Of a stretch of 64,000 bases of DNA, positions 12,347 through 23,174 are shown piece by piece; the first letter of the stretch is position 1; each line of letters opens with the position of its first letter. This DNA is from Marisa cornuarietis (lineage: Eukaryota; Mollusca; Gastropoda; Architaenioglossa; Ampullariidae). The position numbers and the translations under genes are program-made. The stretch lies in NCBI GenBank assembly GCA_004794655.1, contig SMMW01000009.1:1262501-1326500 (forward strand). The letters are read 5' to 3'. The notes beneath the pieces were generated by a model. The model searched no databases. It was given only the letters and a program-made list of their open reading frames with translations, and had not been told where the DNA came from.

Positions 12347-13194
12347 TACATCCAAAAGTGACATTCTTGTTTGCACTTCCTAAGAGTCAATTAAGAATGC
12401 ATACACAACTTTCATGTGTACCCTTCATGCACCTTACCTAGTCCTATTTAGAGATGGTCAACATGACCAGATCAATTGCTTTGCAAGGACCAAAAATTGA
12501 ATAAAGATAACAAAAATATTAGCATCAGTATCCAAAATGGAGCATTTCCTAAGCTATTACAGATTGCTTCTGATATTTACATAACAAATTCCCACATGGA
12601 GGTATGCAAGTCTATCATGCACTTATGTCAAAGTAAGACATATTTTAATTTTATTCTCAATAGGATCATGTTTCATGTGGTGCGTGTCAGGAGAACCTGA
12701 GGTCTTATAGTATGGACAGCTTGTAAGCCGACGCCAACGAAATCTTCTAAAAGTATCATCGGTGTTGGGAAATCTGAAGGGTTGAGAATAAATAAATGCT
12801 TCTCTTTCTCTCTCTGTCTGTGTGTCTGTCTGTCTGTCATCTAGAATAAAGAGGAAAACTTATAAATAGCGACGGACACATCTATCCAATCCATTTAAAC
12901 ACGCTTGGATTCTTAACTCCGCCAAAAGTAGTTTTTGTTGCGCGATAAACAGGTGGGCTGTCTCCCGCTGCCAAATATTATTAATCACATTTTTTCCGGC
13001 AGGAACAGGTTGTCTCGTGCAGCGGTGGCTTTACAAGCCTCACTGAATACTGTTGATGTCTCAGCATTTTACCACAGCTCCACGAAGAAGTATTTATACT
13101 CCGACCACCACATCTTCCGCTTGTTTTGAAATCCATCCTCGCTCGGTATACTCAGAACTCCTTCAGGCTCTACTAGTTTTAATACATAGTGTGA
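12347..13194. other. Unassigned sequence
   Basis: A short CTCT/TGTC simple repeat occurs at 12800-12840. A plus-strand frame at 12476-12700 is open but unrecognised. Confidence 0.5.
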
Positions 13195-13300
13195 TTGACA
13201 ATGACAATGACCAACTTTATTAATCCCAGTGGGCAAATGTATTAGAGGAATGTGCACAGTTACAAAAAAGTGCTAGCTACAAGATAAAGATAAGAATAAG
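13195..13300 (-). mobile_element. 3' end of a retroelement with short-repeat tail
   Basis: The minus strand reads into GGGATTAATAAAGTTGG and then a tail of ATTGTC units. The 12-base core GGATTAATAAAG is the same as at the 3' end of the retrotransposon at 60426-62135, followed there too by a short T-rich tail. No coding part is present, so this is a heavily 5'-truncated LINE copy or a SINE sharing a LINE tail. Confidence 0.5.
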
Positions 13301-15739
13301 GATAAAGTTGTTAAAAAATGTACTAGGATTCTTCATTAGGCTCTTTGACACTAAGTAGAAAAAAAACCGTTTAAGGGGTTAAGAACTGTCTTTTTTATCT
13401 AACGAACACCCGGAGACATTTTTTACTTCTGCACGCTGCTCTTCGCTTTTTCTAACACTCATCAAAGCCTTCATTTGCAAGTGAAAAATGTGCAGTACAG
13501 GTAATTCTTAAAACATTTAAACCAAATCAGTATTTTGTTGATGCGTTTTCTTATGCAGTCGATGTAAACAAAAGTTCATGAAACTGCCCCCCCCCTGCCT
13601 AAAGCAGTAAAATCCATGATCTAGGGTATCTACACTAGTTATAATCGTCTAGTAGTACAAAAAGATTATCCGGACGACGGACCTACAGGTTTCTGCTGTG
13701 TGGCTGTCAACAAAAAACAGGTGGGTGGTAAACCAGGTAAACCAGAGGTAGACCAGTCAATCATCTGTTGCGTTTCTAAGGACAGCAGATGTAAGCAACA
13801 GGTGGAACTCAAAAAGAGTTTATCAGATCAAGCAATCAGAAATTCTTCCGTTCTGTCAGATCGACTGCATCTGCAGGTAAACGGAAGAGACGACGAAAGA
13901 AGAACAAAAGCAGGTGTGAAAACACCTGTGGGCGAAAGTACACTGGAGAACTCTCTCGTTGCAGAGAGAAGAAAAGACAGGTGCGGTAGGAAGAGAACAT
14001 TTGTGCGATGATAACATTCGCTGCCCACAGAACCAAAAAACAAAAAAAAAACCCGAGTTCCCTAGCAAGCTTTTTTAAGACTCGTTGGAATCATTTTATG
14101 GGACAGTGTGAACCCACAAATGGAAGTTATCTTTCCACTCGATCCACTGGCATGTCATTAATGCGAAACGAGAGATCGTCAATGGTGATGTGTTTGTATC
14201 TTTATTAGCGCGGTTCTGACGATGATGTAAATTGCAGTGAAGAGAACAAGGAAGACAATTTTATCTTGCTCAACAACGATGCCCTACACTTTTTACTCAC
14301 AATGGTTGCCTTCTCTAAAATGTCGGGCGAAATGAAAAGGAGATGGAAGTGCAGAAAATGGGAAATCGAAATGTGAATGATCTTCAATTAAAAAAACACC
14401 GGGCCTAAGCCGCTGTAGCGATTTTTGTGAGAACGCAAGATTTACAAAAATACGTTCGCTTTTTATGCTCGTTAATAAAATATTTCAAGGTTTGATTCGT
14501 CGGTGAGTTCTTTGAAAATCGGGATCCGACAGTAAGAAGGATTTATAGGGCATCGAGAGAAAGATAAAGGTGAAATCCTTATTTATTGGTGCTTTCTATT
14601 CCCTTATCAGTTGATCTTTTGTCACTGTTTTGTCTAATTATTAGCGCGGAGTTAGACATGGAGGAAAGATGTGCATCCATGACAGTTTGCATGCCTGCTG
14701 CTGTAGGCGGGGACCGTTTAGTTCGAACGATGGTGATATCATCGAAAGAAACACTTGTTCCTGTAAACTAGCACCTCAGAAATGCGGTAGACGATTATTT
14801 AGAGAACAGTTAGATAAAAAGAAGTAACTTTGATAAAAAAAGACACCACACTTGGTGAAACAAGAAGGAAAATATAGAATAGGAAGACGAAAGCGAATAA
14901 CATGCTAACTTCATTTTGTGAAAACCTGTTATCGTCCATCACAGACGCTGAAGGCAGATAACAGCTCCCACTGTTCGGGTTGAAGAAGAGAGACAACTGG
15001 CAGGTTAACAGCATGCATCAGGTGCATGGAACAATCCAGGAGACGCAGTTTCAAAGCAAGGGTAAGTAAGTAGGGAGATCAAGGGACAAACACTTTGTCT
15101 CCTAGGTTACTAAGTCTTATCCGGACCCCGCGGGTACAGCTTTCTGTTACTTTACTCCAGAGAATCGTCGCCCAGACTATTTAACTACTGCTCCAGTGGT
15201 AAAGCAACATCTACAGGGCGAAGATACCGCTTTGAAACCACAGAGACAACACGATTAACCTTGATGTCCCCCGTGTTACCTCGAGAATAGGACGATCGTG
15301 GTTCACAGCTATGGTCCCACACCTGGTGTCTATGAGAGATCTTGAAAACGAATTTGAAGACCTCGGTCTCAAGTGACAATTCGACTATTCAGACCGAACT
15401 GAGTGATTTAATCTCTTCCTTGTTGTTTCCTTTCTTTCTTTTATCATCTTTATGCCATACCTAGATGTAAACAAATCCAGAAATACACGGAAGCACGCGC
15501 GCTGTCACGACAGGGAGAGGATAGTCTACAAAGTTCAAGCCTGCGTTCTTCAAGGCCTTCATTATTCTAGGAACCGACGAGGTTGTCCCTCACTCTCTTT
15601 TGTCTAACAATATTCCATCGTTTGCATGATTTCCTCCTCGAGCTTAATGCAGTTTGTAGTAATGTTTACCTGATGGCTCAGTTGTCCTATCTAAACTTTT
15701 CTGTTATCTTGGTCTGACGACCTGATGAGCAGACACTTT
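13301..15739. other. Unassigned sequence
   Basis: No domain recognised. An open plus frame at 13700-14011 (103 codons, Lys/Arg-rich) overlaps equally open minus frames and shows no motif. Other short frames look like chance. Confidence 0.5.
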
Positions 15740-15960
15740 CTCAAACGAAATCTCTATAATGTAGGCCTGGTAGAAAATTCGATCTCAACCTAAATGTCAT
15801 TTTTATTTATTGACTAAGAGAATCATGTATCAGGCTAAATGTTGCTTATAGTAATTTAGACTTGATGACTAGAGAGTTCCAACAAATATAATTTATAATA
15901 ATCTAGACCTGGTGACTAGAGAACTAAGTCTCAACCTAAATGTCACTTGTAACTATCTCG
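15740..15960. repeat. Diverged tandem array
   Basis: The string TCTCAACCTAAATGTCA occurs at about 15782-15798 and again near 15929-15945. Variants of a TAATCTAGACCTGGTGACTA string recur near 15855 (TAATTTAGACTTGATGACTA) and 15898, with a partial copy (GTAGGCCTGGTAGA) near 15761. Unit length is unclear because copies have diverged. It matches no protein. Confidence 0.6.
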
Positions 15961-16260
15961 GCCGGACGAGTAGAAATATCAGGGAAGTCGTCCGGAAAGC
16001 CGGGTTCTATAAGACTGATTTTGCTGCTGACACAATTACAGGGTTCGAAGACTACAAGGCTTTATAGCGTCTTTGTACTTGGAAGCAAAAGGATATTACA
16101 TGGTAGTTTAAAAGGAGTCTTGAAAAACTCATTTAGGTGAGGAGACAGATATGAAGATCGATCAATAGACGGACCAATAGACAAATCGATAGACAGGGAT
16201 TGACAGACGAAAAGGGAAGAGAATTGAGGAACTTTCGATTAAACTTTAGGGGTAGTAAGG
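15961..16260. other. Unassigned sequence
   Basis: A small simple repeat of GATCGATAGAC-like strings lies at 16155-16210. Nothing else recognised. Confidence 0.5.
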
Positions 16261-16304
16261 GCTGGGTGGCGAGGGGGGGGGACTTCATAGCTTAGATGCG
16301 TGTT

Positions 16305-16440
16305 TCCACGTGGCACATAACGACGCCAGTAAACCCTCCAAACGACTCCAGCGGAGGCCGCCAGAAGATGCTGCCATCTATAAAATGTCGGTGACCACGC
16401 GGAGCGCAAACGGGATAATTTCCGCCCCGCGGGAAGGCTC
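16305..16440 (+). promoter_or_regulatory. Candidate promoter-like cluster
   Basis: Within 130 bases of GC-richer DNA there is an E box CACGTG (16308-16313), a TATA-like CTATAAAA (16378-16385) and a palindromic TTTCCGCCCCGCGGGAA (about 16419-16435) resembling two opposed E2F sites. The order E box, TATA, GC palindrome could be a core promoter reading right. No recognisable gene follows, and such motifs arise by chance in 64 kb, so this is a weak call. Confidence 0.2.
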
Positions 16441-16921
16441 AAGCGGGAAGAGGACAGAACCTGCTGGGTGCCGGAAACCCTCCGAGCACAAACCCTGGCG
16501 CGAAGCCTGACGGGAAACGCCGACAAGCACTTCTACGCATTTTGACGGCAAAGCACAAAGAACACAAGGATCAAAGAAGAAAAAAAAATCCTTACGCATG
16601 TCAAATGTCACAGGTCACAGTTTAGTGTGCAGATGGACTTCTTCTGCGCACACATGTGGTAGTCAAAGGACCAGCGCAGTGGAGAGAGTTCAGCCATATC
16701 GAAACTTGAACACTGGGTGCTCACAAAGATGGAATGTAATGAGGAAAACTAAATTTAGTCTGGACAGGTTTGTTTTAAAAGTTCTGAAGATTTTAGTTGC
16801 AAGAGCGCTACCTGCGATCATGGTAGAGTTGCCTGACATGGCGATGAGAGCATCATTAGCTACCTTGACCCGGCTTTAAGCGAAATAACTCGCAACGGAT
16901 CTGTGAAGTGGTAATTTTTAA
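16441..16921. other. Unassigned sequence
   Basis: A plus frame at 16598-16879 (93 codons) is open but unrecognised. No splice pair is convincing. Confidence 0.5.
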
Positions 16922-16922
16922 A

Positions 16923-16946
16923 TGTGTGTGTGTGTGTGTGTGTGTG
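16923..16946. repeat. (GT)n microsatellite
   Basis: Twelve GT units, about 100 bases from the DNA transposon end at 17050. Confidence 0.95.
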
Positions 16947-17049
16947 AGATAAACTAATCGTACCGCATAAGATACTTTCTAATAAAGTCACTTACAATTA
17001 AAAGCAACATGAAACTGAGCACAAATCTGTGTATAAGACGCTAAGTGCA

Positions 17050-17770
17050 GTGGTACATCGAGTTACGAATTTAATTCGTTCCAGAGCCGTGCTCGTAACT
17101 AGAAATGCTCGAAACTCGAAAGAATTTTCCAATTTAAAAGAATGGACATCGGATTAATCCGTTCCAGCCCTCTGACAAGTCCCCAAAATTTCCTAAATTA
17201 GGGAAAAATACATGGTTTTAATAAAGAAACACACACGTAAAACTTCAAATTACACAACAAAATAAATAAAATAAAAATGTACAAAATACAGTAAGACAAA
17301 TGTATAAAATACAGTACTGTAATCTTACCTTGGCGACAGATGAGCGCGGCTAACGGAGAGCGGCTGAGGAGAGAGTGAGGGAGGAAGGGATACTGGCACG
17401 GAACGAAGCGTAGATACAGCACTTTCTTACACTTTAAACAAAACTACGATTGCACTTTCTTTACTTTAAAAGAATTCATAAAATTAAATTGTAAAAAAAA
17501 ATTTCTTTACACAAAATTACGTAAATTGTAAAAATAAACTTTCTTAAATTTCAACTTTCTTAATTTTAAACTTAACCTATGCTTAACATTTACGTACGTA
17601 TGATACATTTTGGACTAATCATCTGTTTTTGACTTTTTGGCTGCACTTTCGGCCTCTTCACCAGTAGGATCCCAAAGCGCAGCTGTTCGTAACTGGGAAC
17701 AAAGTTCGTAACTCGAGCAGAATTTTGCTCAAGCCGCGGCTCGACACAGTATTGCTCAACGAAGACATGA
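17050..17770. mobile_element. DNA transposon remnant with inverted subterminal repeats
   Basis: The left part begins CAGTGGTACATCGAG and contains TCGAGTTACGAA (17058-17069); its exact inverse TTCGTAACTCGA lies at 17705-17716, and both continue into GTTCC-type sequence. Strings such as CTCGTAAC, CTCGAAACTCGAA and GTTCGTAAC recur inside each end. The interior is AT-rich. On the minus strand, 17680-17625 reads DPTGEEAESAAKKSKTDD then stop, which may be the end of a former coding region. The CAGTGGTACATCG start resembles Tigger/pogo-type termini, but I cannot find a matching outer right end, so the family is uncertain. Confidence 0.55.
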
Positions 17771-17771
17771 C

Positions 17772-17783
17772 GGTCACGTGACC
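17772..17783. promoter_or_regulatory. 12-bp palindrome GGTCACGTGACC (E box)
   Basis: A perfect palindrome centred on CACGTG with the GTCACGTGAC context preferred by MiT/TFE-type basic helix-loop-helix factors. It lies just outside the inferred right end of the DNA transposon. Binding is only inferred from the motif. Confidence 0.3.
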
Positions 17784-18713
17784 TTACATCAGCAAAGTCG
17801 TGTGAAGACCAAGCATTTCCGTGTTTTTTTCTTAAGTTTTTTTGGCAGTCATACCTACGTTTACATTAAATATCTTTACCTTTCATTGCTGGATGCTTCG
17901 TTGTCACCACTAGAGGTCCTGCAGAAGCTAGCTTCACATGTTGTAAGTTATCACTGAAAGTTGTTGTTAGCGAAACCCTGCAAATGCACTGAAATGTTCA
18001 ACAACAGAAGGTTAAAGAATCGTTCAGAAGCAAAGATTCTTTGTCAAACTAAACCCAGGCAGGAAGTACAACAATGACAAGGAATTGGCAAGGCGACGAT
18101 TACAGTATCTACATCAGTATCAGTTTTTAAATTAACGAAAATAAATTATTTAGAAGGACGGATGGATGGATGCTTGGCTGGCTGGATGGTTGATTGGTTG
18201 GTTATTTGTACTTTACACGTGTCTGCGATCGAACTTGCAGTTGAAGTTTCCAGACTGTCTTATGACACCCCGCTTCACCGGATCTTGCCCTTTCACCCCA
18301 GGCAGTCTCAGCGCCTTCGAAGTTCCGCTGGTAGATGTCGCAATTTGCCGAGCAGCAGACTATCGTGAGATGTCAAGTCGATGACGCAAGTTCCGCTAGC
18401 TGGATAACTGCAGGCTCTGTTGTCGGTCATTTCCGCACCCTTATTCGGAGCAATAACTGCAGCAGTATTGCTCTCTCTCTCTTTCTCGTTTCTTCCCGTC
18501 AGTCTATCGCGAGTATCCACCTATTTTTGGATGAAGAAGATGCAAGGCACTGTGTGCAGCCAGTCTTGTGAAGAAAGAGGCGTTAGGGTGACTTCCATCC
18601 ACGAGATGTTCACAGGCAGAAGAAAACCAATTCTCAGGTAAATGACTTTCCGAGCTGTGAGCAACGAAGGCAACCAAAGTTACAGTCAAGAGTTCACACG
18701 TTTGTGAAAGAGA
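17784..18713. other. Unassigned sequence with GGAT/GGCT simple repeat
   Basis: 18156-18205 holds a GGATGGAT then GCTGGCTGG and TGGTTGGTT run. The frames crossing it are repeat artefacts. No gene recognised. Confidence 0.5.
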
Positions 18714-18756
18714 AAGAGAGAGAGAGAGAGAGTGTGTGTGTGTGTGTGTGTGTGTA
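18714..18756. repeat. Compound (GA)n(GT)n microsatellite
   Basis: A GA run passes directly into a GT run, then a further GA-rich block to about 18770. Confidence 0.93.
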
Positions 18757-20505
18757 AAAGAGAGCGAGAGAGCTTGTGCACATGCATTCGTCATAAATTT
18801 TTTAGTGTGCGGTTTGAGAAGATTTTACTTTTAAACCACATCGGGTGAATGTATCGGGTAGAGAAAGACAGGTGCATAGCGTTTCTTACAGGAAAAGACG
18901 ACTTGAAGGTCACGAAGATTGCCTATCGTCGTCGTTGTCGTCGTCAACAAAATCAATGCAGTCATCATAATAATCGCCTAAAATAAATTTAAAACATCTT
19001 CAGTCTCGTTATGAAGAAATACAGGTAGAGCTGAGCAAGTAGTTACCACCAGTTATGCGCAACAAACTATTTGCCTTATGAATCACATGACGCCAAGAAA
19101 TCCAGTTCGTTGCCTTAGTGATTATGACCAGGAGTTCAGGTCTGGTGGCAAGGACAGGAACAGAGCCTCTCGCACATAAGTTCAAGCTGTGAACTGAAAT
19201 ATTGGAATGTAAAAGCTGACAGAGAGGAGCGGCAAGTGGCTGCTTTAGCGATGTTCTGTAGAAGCCTCGTCATTTTCTGAAGCCGATGGCTGGAATGGAC
19301 TTCCTCGTGATTACAGGACCACATACCCCAGGTCAACATGCTTTGTATTTTTCCCGTCAAGAGATTAAACAAAAAGTGCCATTGGCATGTTTAGCTCGAG
19401 TATCTGAAAGGGAAGACAGTGGTGGCTAACTCGACACTGACAGTTAAAAAGATTTGCGCTGCTTGGCACCTCTGTATAGTGCAGGTCCTTTTTATCCGGA
19501 CAAATCTGGACACAAGTTTGACCAAGATTAGCAGTGTTTTGTTTTACTATCAGCTAAACTCATGCATCAGATGGAATCCCCTGATGTGATTTTCGAGTTA
19601 AAGATCAGGAGCAATGCGCAAAACCAGCTGCTCTAAACATCTTCAAACTGCTTGCAGTAAAATGATAAGGAAGAGTGGGCAAACCGAAGGTAGAGGAAAG
19701 TTCAGGTACCTGGAGTGATGGACCTGACAGTTGAAGCCCCTGATGTCAGAACGTTTGAATGATGGACAAAAAAAGATCGTGAAGAAAAAAATTCTGAATT
19801 CATTAGATTTGAACCGTTCATCTCCACACGTAGTGCGACTGGAAAATGGGACAGTTTATGGTTTGTTTGTTTTTCTGGTCGTTTGTGTTGATTAATATTT
19901 CCTGAAACTGATCTACTGGAGCAGTATTGATTTGGCATATGTTGTAAAGAGCAACTCTGATGTTTATTGCCAAATATTTCTTTTTAAAGATTTTTGTTTA
20001 CTGAGCATTCGGCTTGAACACAGGTAATTTAAACCATCAATAATTCTTGGGATTTCATCTGTGTGTGTGCGCGTGCGCTCTAGAGAGAAAGAAGGAAGGA
20101 GAGCGATTGAGAGGTGAGATCTTTAGCTGCCAATAGAAAATAGGTTTTTAAATCGTCACTTGTCAGACAGGATGGTGTACTATTAAAAGTGAGTTTCATT
20201 ATCCGACAGGCATCACTACAGACGGAGAAATTATCAAGTTTGTCTAAGATCGTCTGACAGCCATGTTATTTTTTTGCCTCGAAAACTCATTGTTGTTTGC
20301 ATTCTCCGCTTTTCCACTTTGGCTGGCTTCCTTACACAGTCCTCACAGTCCTCAAAACAACAACCTCCACACCCGACCAACGAACACTGTCCTCTTGCAC
20401 ACGCTCATCAGTTGCCGGCTCTTGCTTTTGTCTTGTTCCTCAATTTTTTTCGCGTTCTGATTGTTATTACTGATGACGACTTGTGAGTAGTTTTTTTTAC
20501 GAAGA
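18757..20505. other. Unassigned sequence
   Basis: A (TCG)n-like run lies at 18926-18950. Open frames at 19136-19372 (-), 19702-19938 (-) and 20263-20460 (+) show no recognised domain. Confidence 0.5.
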
Positions 20506-20509
20506 CGTT

Positions 20510-20625
20510 CTTGAAAAATGTGTTATGACAAATAAACATTTACAAAGATATACTTGAAGGATGTGGTATGACAAAGACTTTTTCTAGCCCGTACTTGAAG
20601 GAAGTATTATGACAAATACACTTTG
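20510..20625 (+). repeat. Short tandem triplication, about 42-bp period
   Basis: Three related units start at 20510, 20553 and 20594: CTTGAAAAATGTGTTATGACA, CTTGAAGGATGTGGTATGACA and CTTGAAGGAAGTATTATGACA. Spacing is 43 and 41 bases. No protein or element is recognised around them. Confidence 0.7.
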
Positions 20626-20978
20626 CGTTTGGCTACTTGATTGTTTTTACCCTTCCTAACAGCGTTTATCATTTATTGACAGAAGAAGAAAAACCGTCAT
20701 GCAGGACCCTGCGGAGGATATAACACTATCTGAATGAAGCGGCACGAACATCTGAAATGTTTGTTTTCGAGTTTCCAATAATTGACAAACTATTTTAAAT
20801 ATTTGACTTGACTTTCAATTGACAAAAAAGGCGAACCCCCTTCAATAATGCCTGCAGTATTTTGTGTTTTATCAAGACATGATATGATCAGTAAAGACAT
20901 AATTATGATGTAAAGGGGAAGGAGATTAATGCATAAAGTTGTTCAGGACTGCCAGTCTCCATCGTGTGCAGTTTAGTT

Positions 20979-21340
20979 GGTTGGATGAGTTTTACGCCGT
21001 GTCAACAACAAATGCTACATCACGGCGAGAGACGAATACACTACTTTGAAAGGGTGAAACTAGACCCACAGATGATACAATCACATCACTTACAATTTAA
21101 ACCAACAAAAGGAAATAGGATAATATAAACAGCTAAGTAATAGGTTAAAAGGGGTGTTGTGGCCTTAAAGGGCATCATTACATCAGAACCTCAAAAATCA
21201 AAAGTTTAAATACCATCTTAAAGAATAAAAAAATAGCTACCGATTGAGTAAACAAAATAAAAAGAGAGCCAGCTGACAAAATAATTGCTGGAGGATACTC
21301 TGGATGCCAGGACACGTAACTGAAACATGTACAGCAATAA
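20979..21340. repeat. Probable dispersed repeat with hairpin head
   Basis: GAGTTTTACGCCGTG near 20988-21002 and ATCACGGCGAGAG near 21018-21030 contain the inverted pair CGCCGTG and CACGGCG with a loop of about 20 bases. From general knowledge, the combination GTTTTACGCCG...TCACGGCG is a frequent dispersed motif in gastropod genomes. The right limit is not visible. Confidence 0.4.
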
Positions 21341-21923
21341 AACGTCCCTGGCACCAGGGACAAACTGGCGGGGGGTCGACTCCTAAAAGGGGTGTGTCCC
21401 ATTCTAAGTCTACTAAGTACTATCTACTCCCTCGGATAAAACGGCCTGGAGATGGCTGTTCAGAAAGACAGGAAAGGATGGTATTAACCTATTCTGGCCC
21501 AGACTGTCCCAGTGGCTTTGCCACAGGGACTGAGCATAGGCCGTGAGGACAAACTTACAGTCGGCTGACTCGAGGGACTGCAATTGACTAGGAGACTGAA
21601 TAGCGGTCCTGGCGACCTGGTCTGCTCGAACACTGCTTGGAATGCCAACATTATAAGGGTCCTAAGTGAAGCCAATGTCCCTGTTGTGACGAAGAAGAAC
21701 TGCATGAAAGGAATGAAGCTAGATCCATGAGACTGTGATCAAAACGACAGGAAAGAAGAGCTTGGAGAGCAGACACCGAGTCTGAAATGATTAAGAAGTT
21801 CTGCTCCGAAGACCGGTGAGCGTGCTACAAGGCTAGCAAGATGCCATGAAATTCTGCAGAGAAGATAGAAAAACACAAAACGGGCTAAAGAGGCCTGTTG
21901 CCAGTAACAGTTCAAAACTGTTG
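21341..21923. other. Target region of the MULE insertion, possibly an older repeat
   Basis: One frame around 21290-21400 contains MPGHVTETC and a GQTGGGS-like stretch, which loosely resembles decayed CCHC zinc knuckles; a Cys-rich stretch also appears near 21625-21690 (CLECQHYKGPK). Key cysteines are missing or out of frame, so I do not call a gag or ORF1 gene. Confidence 0.25.
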
Positions 21924-21931
21924 CCGCAGTT
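21924..21931. repeat. Left target-site duplication of the MULE (CCGCAGTT)
   Basis: CCGCAGTT here is repeated directly at 23241-23248, immediately outside the opposite element end. Eight bases is within the range made by Mutator-like elements. Confidence 0.65.
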
Positions 21932-22013
21932 GGTGACCGGACACTTAATCCCCGGACACTTAATCCCCGACACTTCATCCCCAGACACTTAATCCCCAGA
22001 CACTTCATCCCCA
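21932..22013 (+). repeat. Left terminal array of the MULE
   Basis: Five tandem units read GACACTTAATCCCC or GACACTTCATCCCC, separated by G, A or nothing. The outermost bases GGTGACCG do not match the outermost bases of the right end, so the first unit has diverged or the true terminus is slightly inside. Confidence 0.8.
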
Positions 22014-22275
22014 AATCGCAACACAACACTCAAAACTGCTATTTTGTGAACTTGAAATATTATAACCGTAAGAGGAATGTGTCGCGTGGTAACTCTGGTA
22101 AGACTGGGTTGCGCTGGGTTTACAATTAGCGATCTACCCTCTAGGCGATACTAGGTGGACTCCCTAACATAACCAGCCAGTTCCAAGGCCATACTGACCA
22201 GGAGCAGACCGCCCCATCGTCTGCTTTCTTCGCTCGGCACCGACGGCCCGTCTGCTGCAAGGAAAACAACCACTA

Positions 22276-22977
22276 TTGTCCGGGCTAAGTGCGCTGGGTT
22301 CACGACACCGGCCCATAGTAACAGACTTTGAGAAAGCTGCGATGACCGCTTTTCGAGACAAGTTTCCGTCGTGTAGAGTAACGGGATGTTACTTTCACTT
22401 AAGTCAAGCGGTATTACGCAAAGTCGCTGAATTGGATATGAGAAGTGAATATGACGAAAACGACGAGCTCCGTGGAATGGTCAGATGCCTCTCAGCACTT
22501 GCCTGTGTACGTGAAGAAGACGTTGTTGATTCTTTCGAAATACTTGCAGAGTCAATGCCACAACATGATCGCATGCCGGAACTTCTATCCTACTTCGAGC
22601 ATACGTATGTACGTGGTCGCAGACTGCGCGGTAGAGGGGATAGCTATGCTTCAGCTTTATTACCTCCAGAAACTTGGAACAAATACCTGGACGTCATCGG
22701 CGGTGTTGCACGAACAAACAACGCTGTCGAGGGTTGGCATCACGCCCTCCAATCTCTCTTCCCCTGTCACCATCCAACAATGTGGACATTCCTTGATGGT
22801 CTACGTAAGGATTGTCAGCTACACAAGGCATCTGTTCTACAGTCATGCGCCGGGAGAGAGAAACGTCCAAAGAAGAAGTCGGCTGAATTGGCCATGAGAA
22901 TCAGCAACATTGTACAGCGATATGAGGCAATGGATCGTCTTCTGTACCTTCGATCATTAGCTTACCTGTCATATTGA
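22276..22977 (+). pseudogene. MULE transposase, C-terminal catalytic part
   Basis: The 233-codon frame has no ATG start; it opens at a TTG and continues from upstream non-matching sequence, so the real protein start is missing. Visible family features are VTDFEKAAM (residues 15-23; Asp17 as the second catalytic aspartate), GCYFHLSQ (residues 37-44; the conserved Cys38/His41 pair after it), and RTNNAVEGWHHALQ (Glu152 as the catalytic glutamate). A basic RPKKKS patch and a helical tail end in YLRSLAYL. The first catalytic aspartate and any FLYWCH or other zinc finger are absent. Members of this family cut and paste DNA between terminal inverted repeats; this copy could not do so alone. The frame has no internal stop over 700 bases, which is unusual for this window. 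Confidence 0.85.
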
Positions 22978-23174
22978 TTAACAACACTTTTCATATCTTA
23001 ATGTTGAAAAACATTGACTTTAATAGCCACATGAACTTTAACTAATGTTACAAATGTTGAAATTAAGTATTATTTTAATTGTCAATTTATTTTGATGTTT
23101 ACATGAAATAATTATTTGAATTTGAATTAAATTTTTCATTCACTTCATAATTTTTTTAGTTGAAATTTCATTTT

